In this document: positions 17,426 to 26,268 of the stretch, piece after piece | Layout of the letters: every line of letters starts with the position of its first letter | Numbering within the stretch: the stretch's first letter is position 1 | Assembly: GCF_019468565.1 (NCBI RefSeq) | Contig: NZ_CP080522.1 | Location: 124,001-188,000, forward strand | Length of the DNA stretch: 64,000 bases | Reading direction: 5' to 3' | From: Pseudonocardia sp. DSM 110487 | Lineage (GTDB): Bacteria; Actinomycetota; Actinomycetes; Mycobacteriales; Pseudonocardiaceae | Program-made: the position numbers and the translations under genes | Notes under the pieces: generated by a model | What the model saw: the letters and a program-made list of their open reading frames with translations, nothing else | Databases searched by the model: none | What the model was told of the DNA's origin: nothing

Positions 17426-17617
17426 ATGGCACCCGAGGTTCCCAGTCCGGATGAGCTGAACGGCCGCGAGATCGACCGCGCTACCGAGGAGGCCATGAGG
17501 TGCCGGATCCGCGCGGGCCAGTACCCGCCGGGTTCCGCGGAATCGAAGGCGGCGCTGGAGCAGGCCGAGGTGATGAAGAAGTACGCCCAGCGGCTGCGCG
17601 CGCGGCCACTGTTCTGA
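17426..17617 (+). CDS. Small helical orphan protein, 63 aa
   Basis: ATG after GAGGGAGGAAGAG. Reads MAPEVPSPDELNGREIDRAT..., an acidic start then a basic helix ending KKYAQRLRARPLF. First gene after the regulon promoter at 17267. No family known. Confidence 0.7.
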   Translation: MAPEVPSPDELNGREIDRATEEAMRCRIRAGQYPPGSAESKAALEQAEVMKKYAQRLRARPLF

Positions 17618-17627
17618 GTAGGGCGAG

Positions 17628-17771
17628 ATGGAGGCGGACCGCGAGCAGCACCTGGCGCTACTGAAGAGCCAGCTCACGGAGGCGATCGCGTACTGCGCGC
17701 GCCATGGTCACGAGGCTGTGGGCTGGCAGGCCTGCCACCTGAGCCGGCTTGTACTGGGTCGCCAACCCTGA
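17628..17771 (+). CDS. Small helical protein, 47 aa
   Basis: ATG 17628, 11 bp after the upstream stop, with GTAGGGCGAG as RBS. Encodes MEADREQHLALLKSQL..., then IAYCARHGHEAVGWQACHL, a His/Cys-containing helix. Its position right after 17426 in the same transcript supports it. Confidence 0.55.
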   Translation: MEADREQHLALLKSQLTEAIAYCARHGHEAVGWQACHLSRLVLGRQP

Positions 17772-17862
17772 TCGACCCCGCTGATCGCTGTCATAGAGGG
17801 CGACAGGCCAAGATCCGCCCGGCAGCGGCGAGGAGCACGACGAGCGGAGCTTGAGGCCGGGC

Positions 17863-18036
17863 ATGCAGGTGCGAAACCCCGAATCCGGGCAATGGCGCCG
17901 GATCGTCGAGGCTGCGCGCCTGGAGTCCACGCCACCGCAGATGTTCATCTCCCTGGATGACGACAGTGGCCACTTGATCGGTATCCACGAAACGGTCATG
18001 ACACGCGAGGCGATCCGCGCCTCCGACGGAGAGTGA
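17863..18036 (+). CDS. Duplicated small SH3-like protein, copy 1
   Basis: 57 residues, MQVRNPESGQWRRIVEAARL..., with MFISLDDDSGHLIGIHE. Nearly identical to residues 23-79 of the protein at 20349. An extra G just before the ATG puts the 5' extension present in copy 2 out of frame here. No strong RBS is present, so copy 1 may be expressed poorly. Confidence 0.6.
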   Translation: MQVRNPESGQWRRIVEAARLESTPPQMFISLDDDSGHLIGIHETVMTREAIRASDGE

Positions 18037-18232
18037 AATAGCCCCGATTCCCGATGGGCGATCTCGGGCGCGGTGGCTGGCGCTGAAGCGTCCTCAGCGG
18101 CGCTCCACATCGCCGCAGCGATGAGCAAGGTTCGACCGGCGGCGGTGCACGATCAGAGCTGATGCCGGCAGGCCTGCCGGGAGCCCATCGAGGCACACCC
18201 AGCAACGCCCGCCAAGTCCATGGGCGTCCTAC

Positions 18233-18261
18233 TTGACGATTTAACGTGAAAACGTTAGCCT
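18233..18261 (+). promoter_or_regulatory. Regulon promoter/operator 7
   Basis: TTGACG (18233-18238), 17 bp, TAGCCT (18256-18261). Palindrome TAACGTGAAAACGTTA (18242-18257), a compensated variant in which both arms changed together, which supports it as a true two-fold binding site. Confidence 0.85.
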
Positions 18262-18344
18262 GGGCCGGGTGCTATGCAGCGCAAGGGGAGGCGGGGACCA
18301 CTGATGTCCCAGTCGGAGCTGAAGGCCGTAGTGGGAGGTGCGTC

Positions 18345-18644
18345 GTGATCGCGGACCTGGTGAGTGTCCTGCTGCTGGGCGGGGTGCTTGGTTTCATCGC
18401 GGGCTTCCCGTGTGGCTGGTTCGGCAACCGGCTGCACGTCGGTCTCGTCGAGCCCAAGGACCTCGTGTCGCGCAAGGTCGCGCGGATCGTCGGCCGGATC
18501 GTCGGTTCGACCTTGAGGCGTGTGCGGCGTAACCGACCTGTGGCCAGTGCGGCCGTCGACCAGCCGGAACTGGTCGGCGCGCGACGCCATGGGGCGCGCG
18601 GTTCAGTGAAGCAGATCTCCGGATCGGGAACCGACGGTGTCTGA
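18345..18644 (+). CDS. Small membrane protein, 99 aa
   Basis: GTG 18345 after GTGGGAGGTGCGTC. One transmembrane segment at the N-terminus (LVSVLLLGGVLGFIAGFPCG), then a basic cytoplasmic region (RKVARIVGRIVGSTLRRVRR). The first gene after regulon promoter 7. The function is unknown. Confidence 0.65.
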   Translation: MIADLVSVLLLGGVLGFIAGFPCGWFGNRLHVGLVEPKDLVSRKVARIVGRIVGSTLRRVRRNRPVASAAVDQPELVGARRHGARGSVKQISGSGTDGV

Positions 18645-18854
18645 CGACCCGACGTCACGTTTTGGCCGACGAGGCGCCGCGCCGAGTCGCTGGTGCGTGA
18701 GCTCGACCGAGCGCCGCGGGCCGCGCTCTTCCCACAACCCGCACGAGCCGGCTCACCGATCTGCCTGCGCCAGCTACGCGCACCCGCCCGCAACCTACGA
18801 CCCTCTCGAAGACGTCACCCGGTGCCTGCGGGGAACTCGCCATCGCCGGCGAAC

Positions 18855-19660
18855 ATGTACCCGTCGACCATCCGGGCGCCCCCGGTCCCCGACTCCATGC
18901 GCTCGTGGAGCGTCCCGTGGCCCGGATACGCCCCGGTGGACATCACCCCGGTGGAGCTGCGCCCACAAGGCCTGGCCGCAAGCGTCGCCGAAGGCTGGGC
19001 GGAGCCCTACGTCACCCCGGACGAGGTTCCTGACTGGCCGAGCGTCAGGCCACCGCGCTGCTGCCGTACGTGCTGGACGACCATCGGCGGCCGCTCAACC
19101 CGACCGGCCGCACAGGCCGCACCGGCCGCAACCTTGGCAAGTGGGGTGAGAACGCCGCCGCGGACCCGATCGTCGTCGCTGGTGCTGGCGAGGACCGGCA
19201 CATCCTGCTCATCCGACGCCGCGACCGCGGCGTGTGGGCAATCCCTGGAGGCATGGTCGATCCTGGCGAGACGGCCCCGGCCGCGCTCGTGCGCGAGCTG
19301 CGCGAGGAGACCGGCGTCGACCTCGCCGAGGTGCCACCGACAATCCTCGGCCACGTCTATGTCGAGGACTGGCGCAACACCGATCACGCCTGGGTCTGCT
19401 CCACGGTGGCTCTCTATCAGCTGCCTGCGCAGGTCGTCGCAACGGCGGGCGACGACGCCGCCGATGCACGCTGGTTTGCCTTCAGCGGCCTCGACGGGCT
19501 GGCCGCCGCGGTGGCTGCCGCTGGTGGGGACCTGTACGAGGCGCACCTGCCGCTGTTCGCTATGACAGACGTGGAGAGCTCAGTCGACCTGGGGCGGGTC
19601 AGTGATGGTCAGGATGACGCTGAGCCTGGGCATCCGAGCCACACTGACGTCGCGTCGTGA
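18855..19660 (+). pseudogene. Nudix hydrolase, frameshifted
   Basis: The N-terminal part starts at ATG 18855 (SWSVPWPGYAPVDITPVEL). At about 19035-19045 the frame shifts, and the second part runs to 19660 with a complete Nudix box: G-G-M-V-D-P-G-E-T-x6-R-E-L-R-E-E-T-G-V. The start of the second part, RPLNPTGRTGRTGRNLGKWG, is typical of ADP-ribose pyrophosphatase-like Nudix enzymes, which need both halves. An internal GTG at 19070 could still give the catalytic domain. It may be a real indel or a sequencing error. Confidence 0.7.
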
Positions 19661-19723
19661 TCGAGTAGGGCACGTCTCGGAAAACGGTCGCCGAATGGCG
19701 GAAGCGCGGAAGTGGGTTCCACG

Positions 19724-19861
19724 ATGATTGGCGACAACAGCACGACGTATCACCCGCACCGATCCGTACCACCTTTCAGGTGGCTCTACCAGGCGTTCTG
19801 CGGGTTCTGCGGCCGCATGACCGAGTTCGACGGGTTCCACTGCACGGAGTGTGGCCAGTGA
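19724..19861 (+). CDS. Zinc-ribbon mini-protein (family A)
   Basis: 45 residues, MIGDNSTTYHPHRSVPPFRW.... Two knuckles: C-G-F-C-G-R-M-T-E-F-D-G and C-T-E-C-G-Q. It matches the proteins at 2852 and 39306 in spacing and core. The RBS is weak. It lies in a decayed zone, so expression is uncertain. Confidence 0.6.
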   Translation: MIGDNSTTYHPHRSVPPFRWLYQAFCGFCGRMTEFDGFHCTECGQ

Positions 19862-20060
19862 CCCCCGGTAGCGGACCCGACATTGAGTGGCGGATGTGCG
19901 GCTGCGACCGCGCGAGGCCCCGCCCATGTCGACGCCGCCCTGGATCCCGATGACCGGCAGATGGTGACGATCGGCGGGGCATGAAGTCGAGATCAGGCGC
20001 GACAGTAGGCCGGTCGACGACGAACAGCGGGAGCGCGATGAGCGAGAGGTTCGACAGCAT
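19860..20060 (+). pseudogene. Remnant of a 13150-type small gene
   Basis: One frame gives DDRQMVTIGG, then, after a one-base shift in a G run near 19977, HEVEIRRDSRPVDDEQ. Joined, this parallels TVRIGGRDVEIGPDGRPVMDDEE of the intact gene at 13150. It is a broken paralogue. Confidence 0.5.
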
Positions 20061-20110
20061 CCCAATGGGCCTTCCACCGTCTGCTACACCACCGCGGTTG
20101 GCGCCACCCG

Positions 20111-20272
20111 CGCGTACTCGACCGGGCCGGCGTCGCCGAACCTCGACGGGCGAGCACCGACGGCCAGGGATGCCACGGCCCGGCGGGCTGCAGCAGCATG
20201 GTGGTGCGCCCGACCACATGCAGCCGTGCAGCGTCATCGCGGCGCCCGAGCACCAGTGCCACCGGCGGATTC
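20111..20272 (-). pseudogene. DNA ligase C-terminal remnant
   Basis: Minus-strand reading PPVALVLGRRDDAARLHVVG then HPWPSVLA matches the C-terminal OB region of the intact ligase at 28397-29356 (APVALVLGRRDEAGRLRVVG, HPWPSLLA). About 30 bp are deleted and the frame shifts after VLA. Confidence 0.75.
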
Positions 20273-20348
20273 TCGGGTCGACCCGGACACTGCCCCCAAG
20301 ATCGCAGGGTCTTTACGGCGACAGCTCCAGCGAGGGAGAAGCAGGCTG

Positions 20349-20588
20349 ATGAGCAAGAACTGGGCGGGAGGCTCGTCGCGCCGGTCGCGCCTGGCAAGCG
20401 AACTTGAGGCCGGCATGCAGGTGCGAAACCCCGAATCCGGGCAATGGCGCCGGATCGTCGAGGCTGCGCGCCTGGAGTCCACGCCACCGCAGATGTTCAT
20501 CTCCCTGGATGACGACAGTGGCCACTTGATCGGTATCCACGAGACGGTCATGACACGCGAGGCACGCCGCACCTCCGACGGGGAGTGA
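20349..20588 (+). CDS. Duplicated small SH3-like protein, copy 2
   Basis: 79 residues, MSKNWAGGSSRRSRLASELE..., then the same block as copy 1 (QVRNPESGQWRRIVEAARLE). ATG after GGGAGAAGCAGGCTG. The longer N-terminus is basic. It differs from copy 1 by a few changes near the C-terminus (ARRTSDGE against AIRASDGE). Confidence 0.65.
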   Translation: MSKNWAGGSSRRSRLASELEAGMQVRNPESGQWRRIVEAARLESTPPQMFISLDDDSGHLIGIHETVMTREARRTSDGE

Positions 20589-20774
20589 GGGGTAGCCCCG
20601 ATCCCGAGGGCGGCCCGGGATCGCGTGGCTGGATCCACGACGCGGCCGGACTGCAGCGATGACACGGCCCACGGATGCCTGGCTCCGGCAGGACCGCGCC
20701 GTCTGCAGCCGGGTAGCCCTGCGGCGCCAGGGCCAGCCTGGGCCAGCGGAAGCGGATCGCAGATACTAGAACGC

Positions 20775-21191
20775 ATGTTCGAACGTGAGGGATCGGCGCC
20801 CGACATCCTCGACGTCGACGACCGCGCCGTCCGGCGGTGCTCGCCAGCGGCGCCGGTGTGGGTAGACCTTGCCGCGCTCACGCAGCACCTCACGCATGGC
20901 AAGCGATACGGCGAGGTCCGGCCCGGTGGCGTCTCCGTCACCGGCCTCGTGCGCGGCATCATGTGGGCCCAAGTCATGAGCGACCGAGGCCTGTGGCTCG
21001 GCGTCGTCACGTGCGAGCTGGAGCGCCGCGGCGCACCGGTGATGACCGCGTCCGCGCTCGTGCCGCAATGGGCCCTGAAGCGCCGGCTCCCGGGGAGCTC
21101 CCGCGGGATGTACGGCAAAGCGAACAACAGGCCCACTGCCGCGCAGCAACACGAGGCCGGCCAGTTCGATCCGGCGGCGCCGGATAGTTGA
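20775..21191 (+). CDS. Orphan protein, 138 aa
   Basis: ATG 20775 (MFEREGSAPDILDVDDRAVR). The body VWVDLAALTQHLTHGKRYGE and GLWLGVVTCELERRGAPVMT appears structured. The C-terminus is Ala/Gln-rich. A fragment of the same sequence (about 70 bp) recurs at 21960-22030. The end overlaps the next reading frame. No family known. Confidence 0.6.
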   Translation: MFEREGSAPDILDVDDRAVRRCSPAAPVWVDLAALTQHLTHGKRYGEVRPGGVSVTGLVRGIMWAQVMSDRGLWLGVVTCELERRGAPVMTASALVPQWALKRRLPGSSRGMYGKANNRPTAAQQHEAGQFDPAAPDS

Positions 21192-21223
21192 CGCTGTACT
21201 GCGCGTCAGTGGGCAGTCGCGGA

Positions 21224-21588
21224 GTGCTGACACTCCACGATCTGATCCAGCAGCGGTTCGACGAGCGCGGCTGGAGCTATGGCGAACTCGAACGCCGCTC
21301 TGACGGCCGACTGACCAAGTCCCGCTGGCAACAGATCGGTTCTCACAACCGGTTGAACGCGTTTCCCAAGGTGGCGACGGTCCGGCTGCTTGCCGAGGTG
21401 CTCGACGTCGACGAGACCACGATCGTGCTCGCCGCCGCCCGTCGCTGGAGCTCGACGTGCAGCCGCAGGGCTCCCTGCTGGCACAGATGCTGCCCGCCGG
21501 AACGGATCTGCTGTCCGACCGGATGCGCGGCGCGATCCTGAACGTCATACGGGCCGCAGTCGCCGAGGCGGCACGCCAACCTGGCTGA
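21224..21588 (+). pseudogene. XRE-type regulator, frameshifted
   Basis: The N-terminus VLTLHDLIQQRFDERGWSYG with TKSRWQQIGSH and PKVATVRLLAEVLDVDETT is a Cro/XRE HTH domain. Around 21435 the frame changes; the continuation LELDVQPQGSLLAQMLPAGT and LSDRMRGAILNVIRAAVAEA is the usual C-terminus of this actinobacterial family. A single base missing in CCCGTCG explains it. Confidence 0.7.
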
Positions 21589-21597
21589 TGGGCCAGC

Positions 21598-21642
21598 CAA
21601 CGAAGGGCCGACTTCGACGCTCCCGGGGTCGGCCCTTCGTTG
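21598..21642. terminator. Strong bidirectional terminator hairpin
   Basis: CAACGAAGGGCCGAC and GTCGGCCCTTCGTTG pair perfectly over 15 bp with a 15-nt loop. It lies between the plus-strand XRE gene and the minus-strand gene ending at 21656. Confidence 0.9.
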
Positions 21643-21655
21643 CATGCGGCGGCCG

Positions 21656-21877
21656 TCAGCCGGCCTCGTCGCCCCTCGGTCGCTTGGAGTGACGAAGCTC
21701 AGGCTCCGCAATGATCTTCAGTGCCGCTGCGAGTGCCATGGTCGCGCGGGCCTGCACCAAAGCGATCCGCTCAGCATTGGTCAACTCGCTCGGGTTGATC
21801 TGATCCACATCCTGGTCGGCGAGCCACAGGTAGTGGTCGACTTCCGAGCGGCCGGGCATCGGGGGGTTGCGCGTCAT
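21656..21877 (-). CDS. Small helical orphan protein, 73 aa
   Basis: ATG 21877 (MTRNPPMPGRSEVDHYLWLA) with GGAGG five bases upstream. Two predicted helices: VDHYLWLADQDVDQ and ELTNAERIALVQARATMALA. Typical of the small hypothetical proteins encoded before phage or plasmid structural genes, but no function is known. A nearby in-frame ATG is an alternative start. Confidence 0.7.
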   Translation of the reverse strand: MTRNPPMPGRSEVDHYLWLADQDVDQINPSELTNAERIALVQARATMALAAALKIIAEPELRHSKRPRGDEAG

Positions 21878-21959
21878 CGGGTCCTCCATCGCGGTCGGGG
21901 TGGTCATCATCGCCGAGCCCCGTCGCTCGAGTAGCCGATCAGTTGGAACACCTCGAGGG

Positions 21960-22030
21960 CTGCGGCCCCGCGGTGATGACCACCCCCGTCGCTCGTGCCG
22001 CAATGGGCCCTGCCGCGCCGGCGTCGCGGC
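21960..22030 (+). pseudogene. Fragment duplicated from the gene at 20775
   Basis: About 50 bp including CGCTCGTGCCGCAATGGGCC match 21040-21085 closely. No intact frame remains. It sits directly before a ligase fragment, indicating local shuffling. Confidence 0.55.
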
Positions 22031-22076
22031 GGCGCTTCGAGCCGTCATCGCACTGTGACCTGAGTGCCGTCCCCCG

Positions 22077-22190
22077 GTGGTCCGCCCGCCCGTACAGCCG
22101 ATGGTCGCCTGCCCGGCCGCCGAGCTACCAACGGGCACCGAGTGGGCATTCGAGCCGAAAGCCGACGGTTCCTTGACTGAACTCCCGGAG
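22077..22190 (+). pseudogene. DNA ligase N-terminal remnant
   Basis: VRPPVQPMVACPAAELPTGT then EWAFEPKADG parallels the start of the intact ligase at 29356 (LRLPVQPMVARPAAELPRGG, then AYEAKLDG), including the ligase lysine region K-x-D-G. Homology stops after this, giving an N-terminal stub. Confidence 0.7.
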
Positions 22191-22278
22191 CACGCAGCCC
22201 GCTCTCTGAATGCCGTGACCTGGCCGGACCCAGCCGTCGGCCTTCGGCGCCACCCGGCACCGGTCGCAGTTCGATCAA

Positions 22279-25200
22279 CTAGTTTTCGTCGGGTTCGGTG
22301 TAGAGCTGGTAGGTGTCGAAGCTGTAGCGCGCCACGGTGCGCGCCCATTGCTGGTAGGTCGCGACGTGCCCGTGCACCCGCACACCGGCGGCGCGCAGCT
22401 CGACGATCTTGTTGGCCAGCCGTGTCAGCGCGGGAATGTCCGCGGCCGGGCGGGTGCCGTGCGATTGGCGGGTCTCGTGGTCGTCGCGTGGTGCGGCGAC
22501 CAGGTCGGCGATGTCGCGCTCGAGGGTGGGACCGTCTGGCCCGCCGAGGTGGGCGAGCAGGCCGCGGGTGTGGCCGGGGTCGCTGATCAGGATCGCGAGG
22601 AGCAGCGCCGCGGCCTGGTAGGGGCCACTGCCGTCGCGGTCGCCGAGGTAGCCCGGGAGCTGGGCGGTGGGGATGCCCAGGCGCAGCAGTCGGTAGAGGT
22701 TGCTGAACTTCTTCATCGCCCGAGGGGTTGGCAACAGCCCGGCAAGGCGTGGCAGGAAGTCGATCTCGGCGGCACTCAAGCGCAGGTTCTGGGGGATCAG
22801 CCGAATGGCCGCAGCAGACGTGGCCGCGTGTTTCGGCCCGGCGGGCACGGCCTGCTGGACTCCGGAAGCAGCCTGGGCGGCGGCATTGTCCACCGGGCTG
22901 TCGGCGGACCGAGGCATCGCAGCAGCGCGGGGCTCGTCGAGGGGTTCAGGAACCGGCCTGTCAGCGCCGTACCGAGGTTGCGGCGTTGGTGGGCGCTGTG
23001 CGGTTCCCGCGGTGGACGGGTTGCTCGTGGTGGTCGCATCGGCCGCACGGGACCGGCTTGTGGCGTCGGGTTCGGGTTCGGGGAGCAGGCTGCGCAGGAA
23101 GGCCGGCCCGCGGCTGCCGACCGGGCGCAGCGCCAGCGGGATCTGGAAGATCTTGTCCAGGTAGTCCAGGGCGCGCCCGGCCAGCGCCCGTTCCCGCGCC
23201 GCCGTGTCGTTGTGATCCGGTCCGCTGGTGTGGGCGAGCAGGTGGCGGTGGTGCTGGTCGAGCGCGGCGAACAGCCACCGCGGGTCGACCGCGACCACGA
23301 CGAAGAACAGCTCCATGCTCATCAGCAGATTCACCGCTTGCAGGACTTCGACGACCCGGTCGGCCGGGCAGCGGTCCAGGTCGTCGATGTAGAGGATGAT
23401 TCGCCATCGCTGCGCCGGGTGGGCCTGTTGGGTGAGTTGCTCGTTGAGCCGCCGCAGGTCGACGCTGACCCGGCCGAGCAGCCCGCGGTGGGCGGCGTAG
23501 CGATCCGGGGAGCTGATCTCGGCCAGCAGCGCGTCGAGCTGGCGGGCGGGGTCGAGGCGGGTGAGCGCGTCCTCCCAGCGGGTGATGGTTTTCGCGTTCT
23601 CCTCCCGCCGGGCCTGTAGCTGGGTGTGCAGCTCATCGGCGGAGGTCCGCGCGGTTGACCACACGGTCTTCACCGCGGCGATCACCGCGGGGATGAACCC
23701 GGCGGCGGCCACGAGCCAGGGCAGGGTCGTGGGAGCGTCGCGGATCCAGGGCAACGTCAGGGCCCAGTCGCGCAGCTGCGCGCCGAACAGCACGGCCGCG
23801 GCGACGCCGACCACGACGGGCGCGGCGACCAACAGGTTCCTCCAGAACCCGCGTCCGCGCAGCTCACCCCCGGCGTCCTGGCCGGCGGCGCGCGCAGCCA
23901 CGGTGGCTCGCCGGATCACGCCGAGTTGGCCGAACCAGCCCTGTGCCGGGTCGAGCTGCTCGAGGTCGGCGAGTTGGCGGTCCAGGCGATCCTGGCGGGT
24001 CCTGGCCCGGCCCAGCTTGGCCTGCAGCTCGGGAAGGCTTTCCGTCGACTCCGCCGCCGGGGCGGGTTGGTCGCGCAGCTGGCCGAACAGCTGCTCGATC
24101 AGCCCGACCCACAGGTGGTCGTCGCTGTAGTGCCAGGCGTTGAAGCGCACCTGCCGCACCTGCCGCACGTACACACCGCGGCGGTCGACGCTGGTCAGCC
24201 GGGTGACTTCGGCGATCAGCAGCCGCATGAACGTCGACTTGCCGCTGCCCCAGTTCCCCATCAACGCGATCGACAGCGGCGGCGCCGTCGCGCTGGCCGC
24301 CAACAGCGTCGCCACCGTCCGCACGTCGCTGGTGAGGTCGAGTAGGTCGGCGCCGGCCTCAGCATCGGTCACCACCGCGGCACCTACGTCCACGCCGAGC
24401 TCGCCAAACGGTGCCCATACCCGGATCGTGCCCAACCGATCAACACTGACGACGCGCTCGCCGTGTGGGGTGATCGCCACCGCCACCCGCACCCCGCCAG
24501 TCCCACCGTCGCAGGTCAGCGACTTCACCTCGGACCCGGTGGCAAGATCCCACACTCGCACCACACCCCAGCCGCCGGCGACGATCCACGTGCCATCCGA
24601 GGTCACCGCCACCGACCCCACAGCGCTGACGTCGCCGGTGAGGGGTTCGCCAACCGGGGTGCCGCTGGCCATGTCCCATACCCGCACCGTGCCGTCGTCG
24701 CCGCCGGTGACGATCCGCGTGCCGTCCGGGCTCAGCGCCACCGCTGTCACGCCGCGGGTGTGGCCGGTGAGGGGCAGGCCGACCGGGGCACGGGTGGCCA
24801 GATCCCACACCCGCACGTCGCCGTCGCCCCCGCCGGTGACGATTCGGGTGCCGTCCGGGGTCACCGCCACCGCTGTCACGCCGCGGGTGTGGCCGGTGAG
24901 GGGCAGGCCGATGGGGGAACGGCTGGCGATGTCCCATACCCGCACCATGCCGGCGCCGCCGCCGTTGCCGCCGCCGGTGATGATCCGGGTGCCGTCCGGG
25001 GTCACCGCCACCGCTGTCGCCCCGCTGCTGTGGGCGCCCAAGGTCACGCCGACCTCGTCACCGGTGGCCAGGTCCCACACCCGCACCCAGCCGTCGCCGC
25101 CGCCGGTGATGATCCGGGTGCCGTCCGGGGTCACCGCCACCGACCGCACGCCGCCACGATGGCCCATGGGGGTCTCGCCGACCGGGGCGCCGGTGGCCAG

Positions 25201-26268
25201 GTCCCACACCCGCACCGTGCCGTCGTCGCCGCCGGTGACGATCCGCGTGCCGTCCGGAGTCACGGACACCGAAAGCACGCTGCCGGGGACGCCCTGGGTG
25301 ACCTTCTGGGTGCCGCCGTTCGGGGTCTCCGAGGTCACGGCAATCAAATCGCGGCCCTCGGCGTGGTCGCTGACGACCACAAGTTCGGCCGTGGCGCTAC
25401 CTCCGGAAGCCTCGTGAATTCGCACCCAGCCGTCCGCGCCGCCGGTGACGATCTGGGTGCCGTCCGGGGTCACCGCCACCGATCTCACGCCACCGGTGTG
25501 GCCGGTGAGGGGCTCGCCGACCGGGGCGCGGCTGTCCGGGTCCAGGTCCCACACCCGGGCGGTGCCGTCGTTGCCGCCGCTCACGATCCGGGTGCCGTCC
25601 GGGGTCACCGCCACCGACACCACGCTGCCGGTGTGACCGATGATCGGCTCGCCGATCTGGACGCCGCTGGGCAGGTCCCACACGCGGTTCCCGCTGACCA
25701 TGTCCCATACCCGCACCGAGCCATCGACGCCGCCGTCGACGATCCTGGTCCCGTCCGGGGTCACCGCCACCGATAACACGTCGCTGGCATGGCAGGTCAG
25801 GGGTTCGCCGATCGGGGAACGGCTGGCGATATCCCATACCCGCACCGAGCCATCAACGTCGGCGGTCACGATCCTGGTGCCGTCCGGCGTCACCGCCACC
25901 GACCCCTCGTCGCTCGTGAAGCCGGTGAAGCGCGCGACGAGCTGTGCGCGGCTGACCATGTCCCACACCCACACGTCGCCGCCGATTTCGGCGGTGACGA
26001 GGCGGGTGCCGTCCGGGGTTACCGCTATCGAGAACACGCCGCCGCCATGGACGCTGAAGGGCTGGCTGACCGGGGAGCCGCTGAGATCCCACGTGTCCAG
26101 GTTCCACACCCGGACCGCGCCGTCAACGTCGGCGGTGACGATCCGAGTGCAGCCCGAGGTCACCGCCACCGACCGTAGTCCCCCGGTGTGGGCGCGAAAT
26201 GCCACGCGTGGAACGAACTGTGGCGGCGTGGTCATCGGCGACGAGTTGCCGGTCCGTGGCGCGGTCAC
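22279..26268 (-). CDS. WD40-repeat / KAP-family P-loop NTPase fusion
   Basis: 1329 residues; GTG 26268 or ATG 26235 (no clear RBS). Residues about 20-640 carry 13 recognisable WD40 units of the form H-T-x-G-V-x-S-V-A-V-T-P-D-G-T-R-I-V-T-G-G-x-D-G-x-V-R-V-W-D, with strong DNA-level similarity between blades. A KAP NTPase domain follows: Walker A GNWGSGKSTF (about residue 669), two transmembrane segments (about 806-870; PVVVGVAAAVLFGAQL and WLVAAAGFIPAVIAAV), and Walker B ILYIDDLDRCP (about 956). KAP NTPases are membrane-linked and occur in bacterial defence loci. A WD40 sensor fused to KAP suggests a conflict or signalling role. The function is inferred. Confidence 0.9.
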   Translation of the reverse strand: MTAPRTGNSSPMTTPPQFVPRVAFRAHTGGLRSVAVTSGCTRIVTADVDGAVRVWNLDTWDLSGSPVSQPFSVHGGGVFSIAVTPDGTRLVTAEIGGDVWVWDMVSRAQLVARFTGFTSDEGSVAVTPDGTRIVTADVDGSVRVWDIASRSPIGEPLTCHASDVLSVAVTPDGTRIVDGGVDGSVRVWDMVSGNRVWDLPSGVQIGEPIIGHTGSVVSVAVTPDGTRIVSGGNDGTARVWDLDPDSRAPVGEPLTGHTGGVRSVAVTPDGTQIVTGGADGWVRIHEASGGSATAELVVVSDHAEGRDLIAVTSETPNGGTQKVTQGVPGSVLSVSVTPDGTRIVTGGDDGTVRVWDLATGAPVGETPMGHRGGVRSVAVTPDGTRIITGGGDGWVRVWDLATGDEVGVTLGAHSSGATAVAVTPDGTRIITGGGNGGGAGMVRVWDIASRSPIGLPLTGHTRGVTAVAVTPDGTRIVTGGGDGDVRVWDLATRAPVGLPLTGHTRGVTAVALSPDGTRIVTGGDDGTVRVWDMASGTPVGEPLTGDVSAVGSVAVTSDGTWIVAGGWGVVRVWDLATGSEVKSLTCDGGTGGVRVAVAITPHGERVVSVDRLGTIRVWAPFGELGVDVGAAVVTDAEAGADLLDLTSDVRTVATLLAASATAPPLSIALMGNWGSGKSTFMRLLIAEVTRLTSVDRRGVYVRQVRQVRFNAWHYSDDHLWVGLIEQLFGQLRDQPAPAAESTESLPELQAKLGRARTRQDRLDRQLADLEQLDPAQGWFGQLGVIRRATVAARAAGQDAGGELRGRGFWRNLLVAAPVVVGVAAAVLFGAQLRDWALTLPWIRDAPTTLPWLVAAAGFIPAVIAAVKTVWSTARTSADELHTQLQARREENAKTITRWEDALTRLDPARQLDALLAEISSPDRYAAHRGLLGRVSVDLRRLNEQLTQQAHPAQRWRIILYIDDLDRCPADRVVEVLQAVNLLMSMELFFVVVAVDPRWLFAALDQHHRHLLAHTSGPDHNDTAARERALAGRALDYLDKIFQIPLALRPVGSRGPAFLRSLLPEPEPDATSRSRAADATTTSNPSTAGTAQRPPTPQPRYGADRPVPEPLDEPRAAAMPRSADSPVDNAAAQAASGVQQAVPAGPKHAATSAAAIRLIPQNLRLSAAEIDFLPRLAGLLPTPRAMKKFSNLYRLLRLGIPTAQLPGYLGDRDGSGPYQAAALLLAILISDPGHTRGLLAHLGGPDGPTLERDIADLVAAPRDDHETRQSHGTRPAADIPALTRLANKIVELRAAGVRVHGHVATYQQWARTVARYSFDTYQLYTEPDEN

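Noticed and set aside
22800..26200. Long plus-strand open frames antisense to the WD40-KAP gene
   Set aside because: They are mirror frames of the repetitive, GC-rich coding strand; they lack RBS and show Pro/Thr/Ser repeats derived from the WD40 codons.
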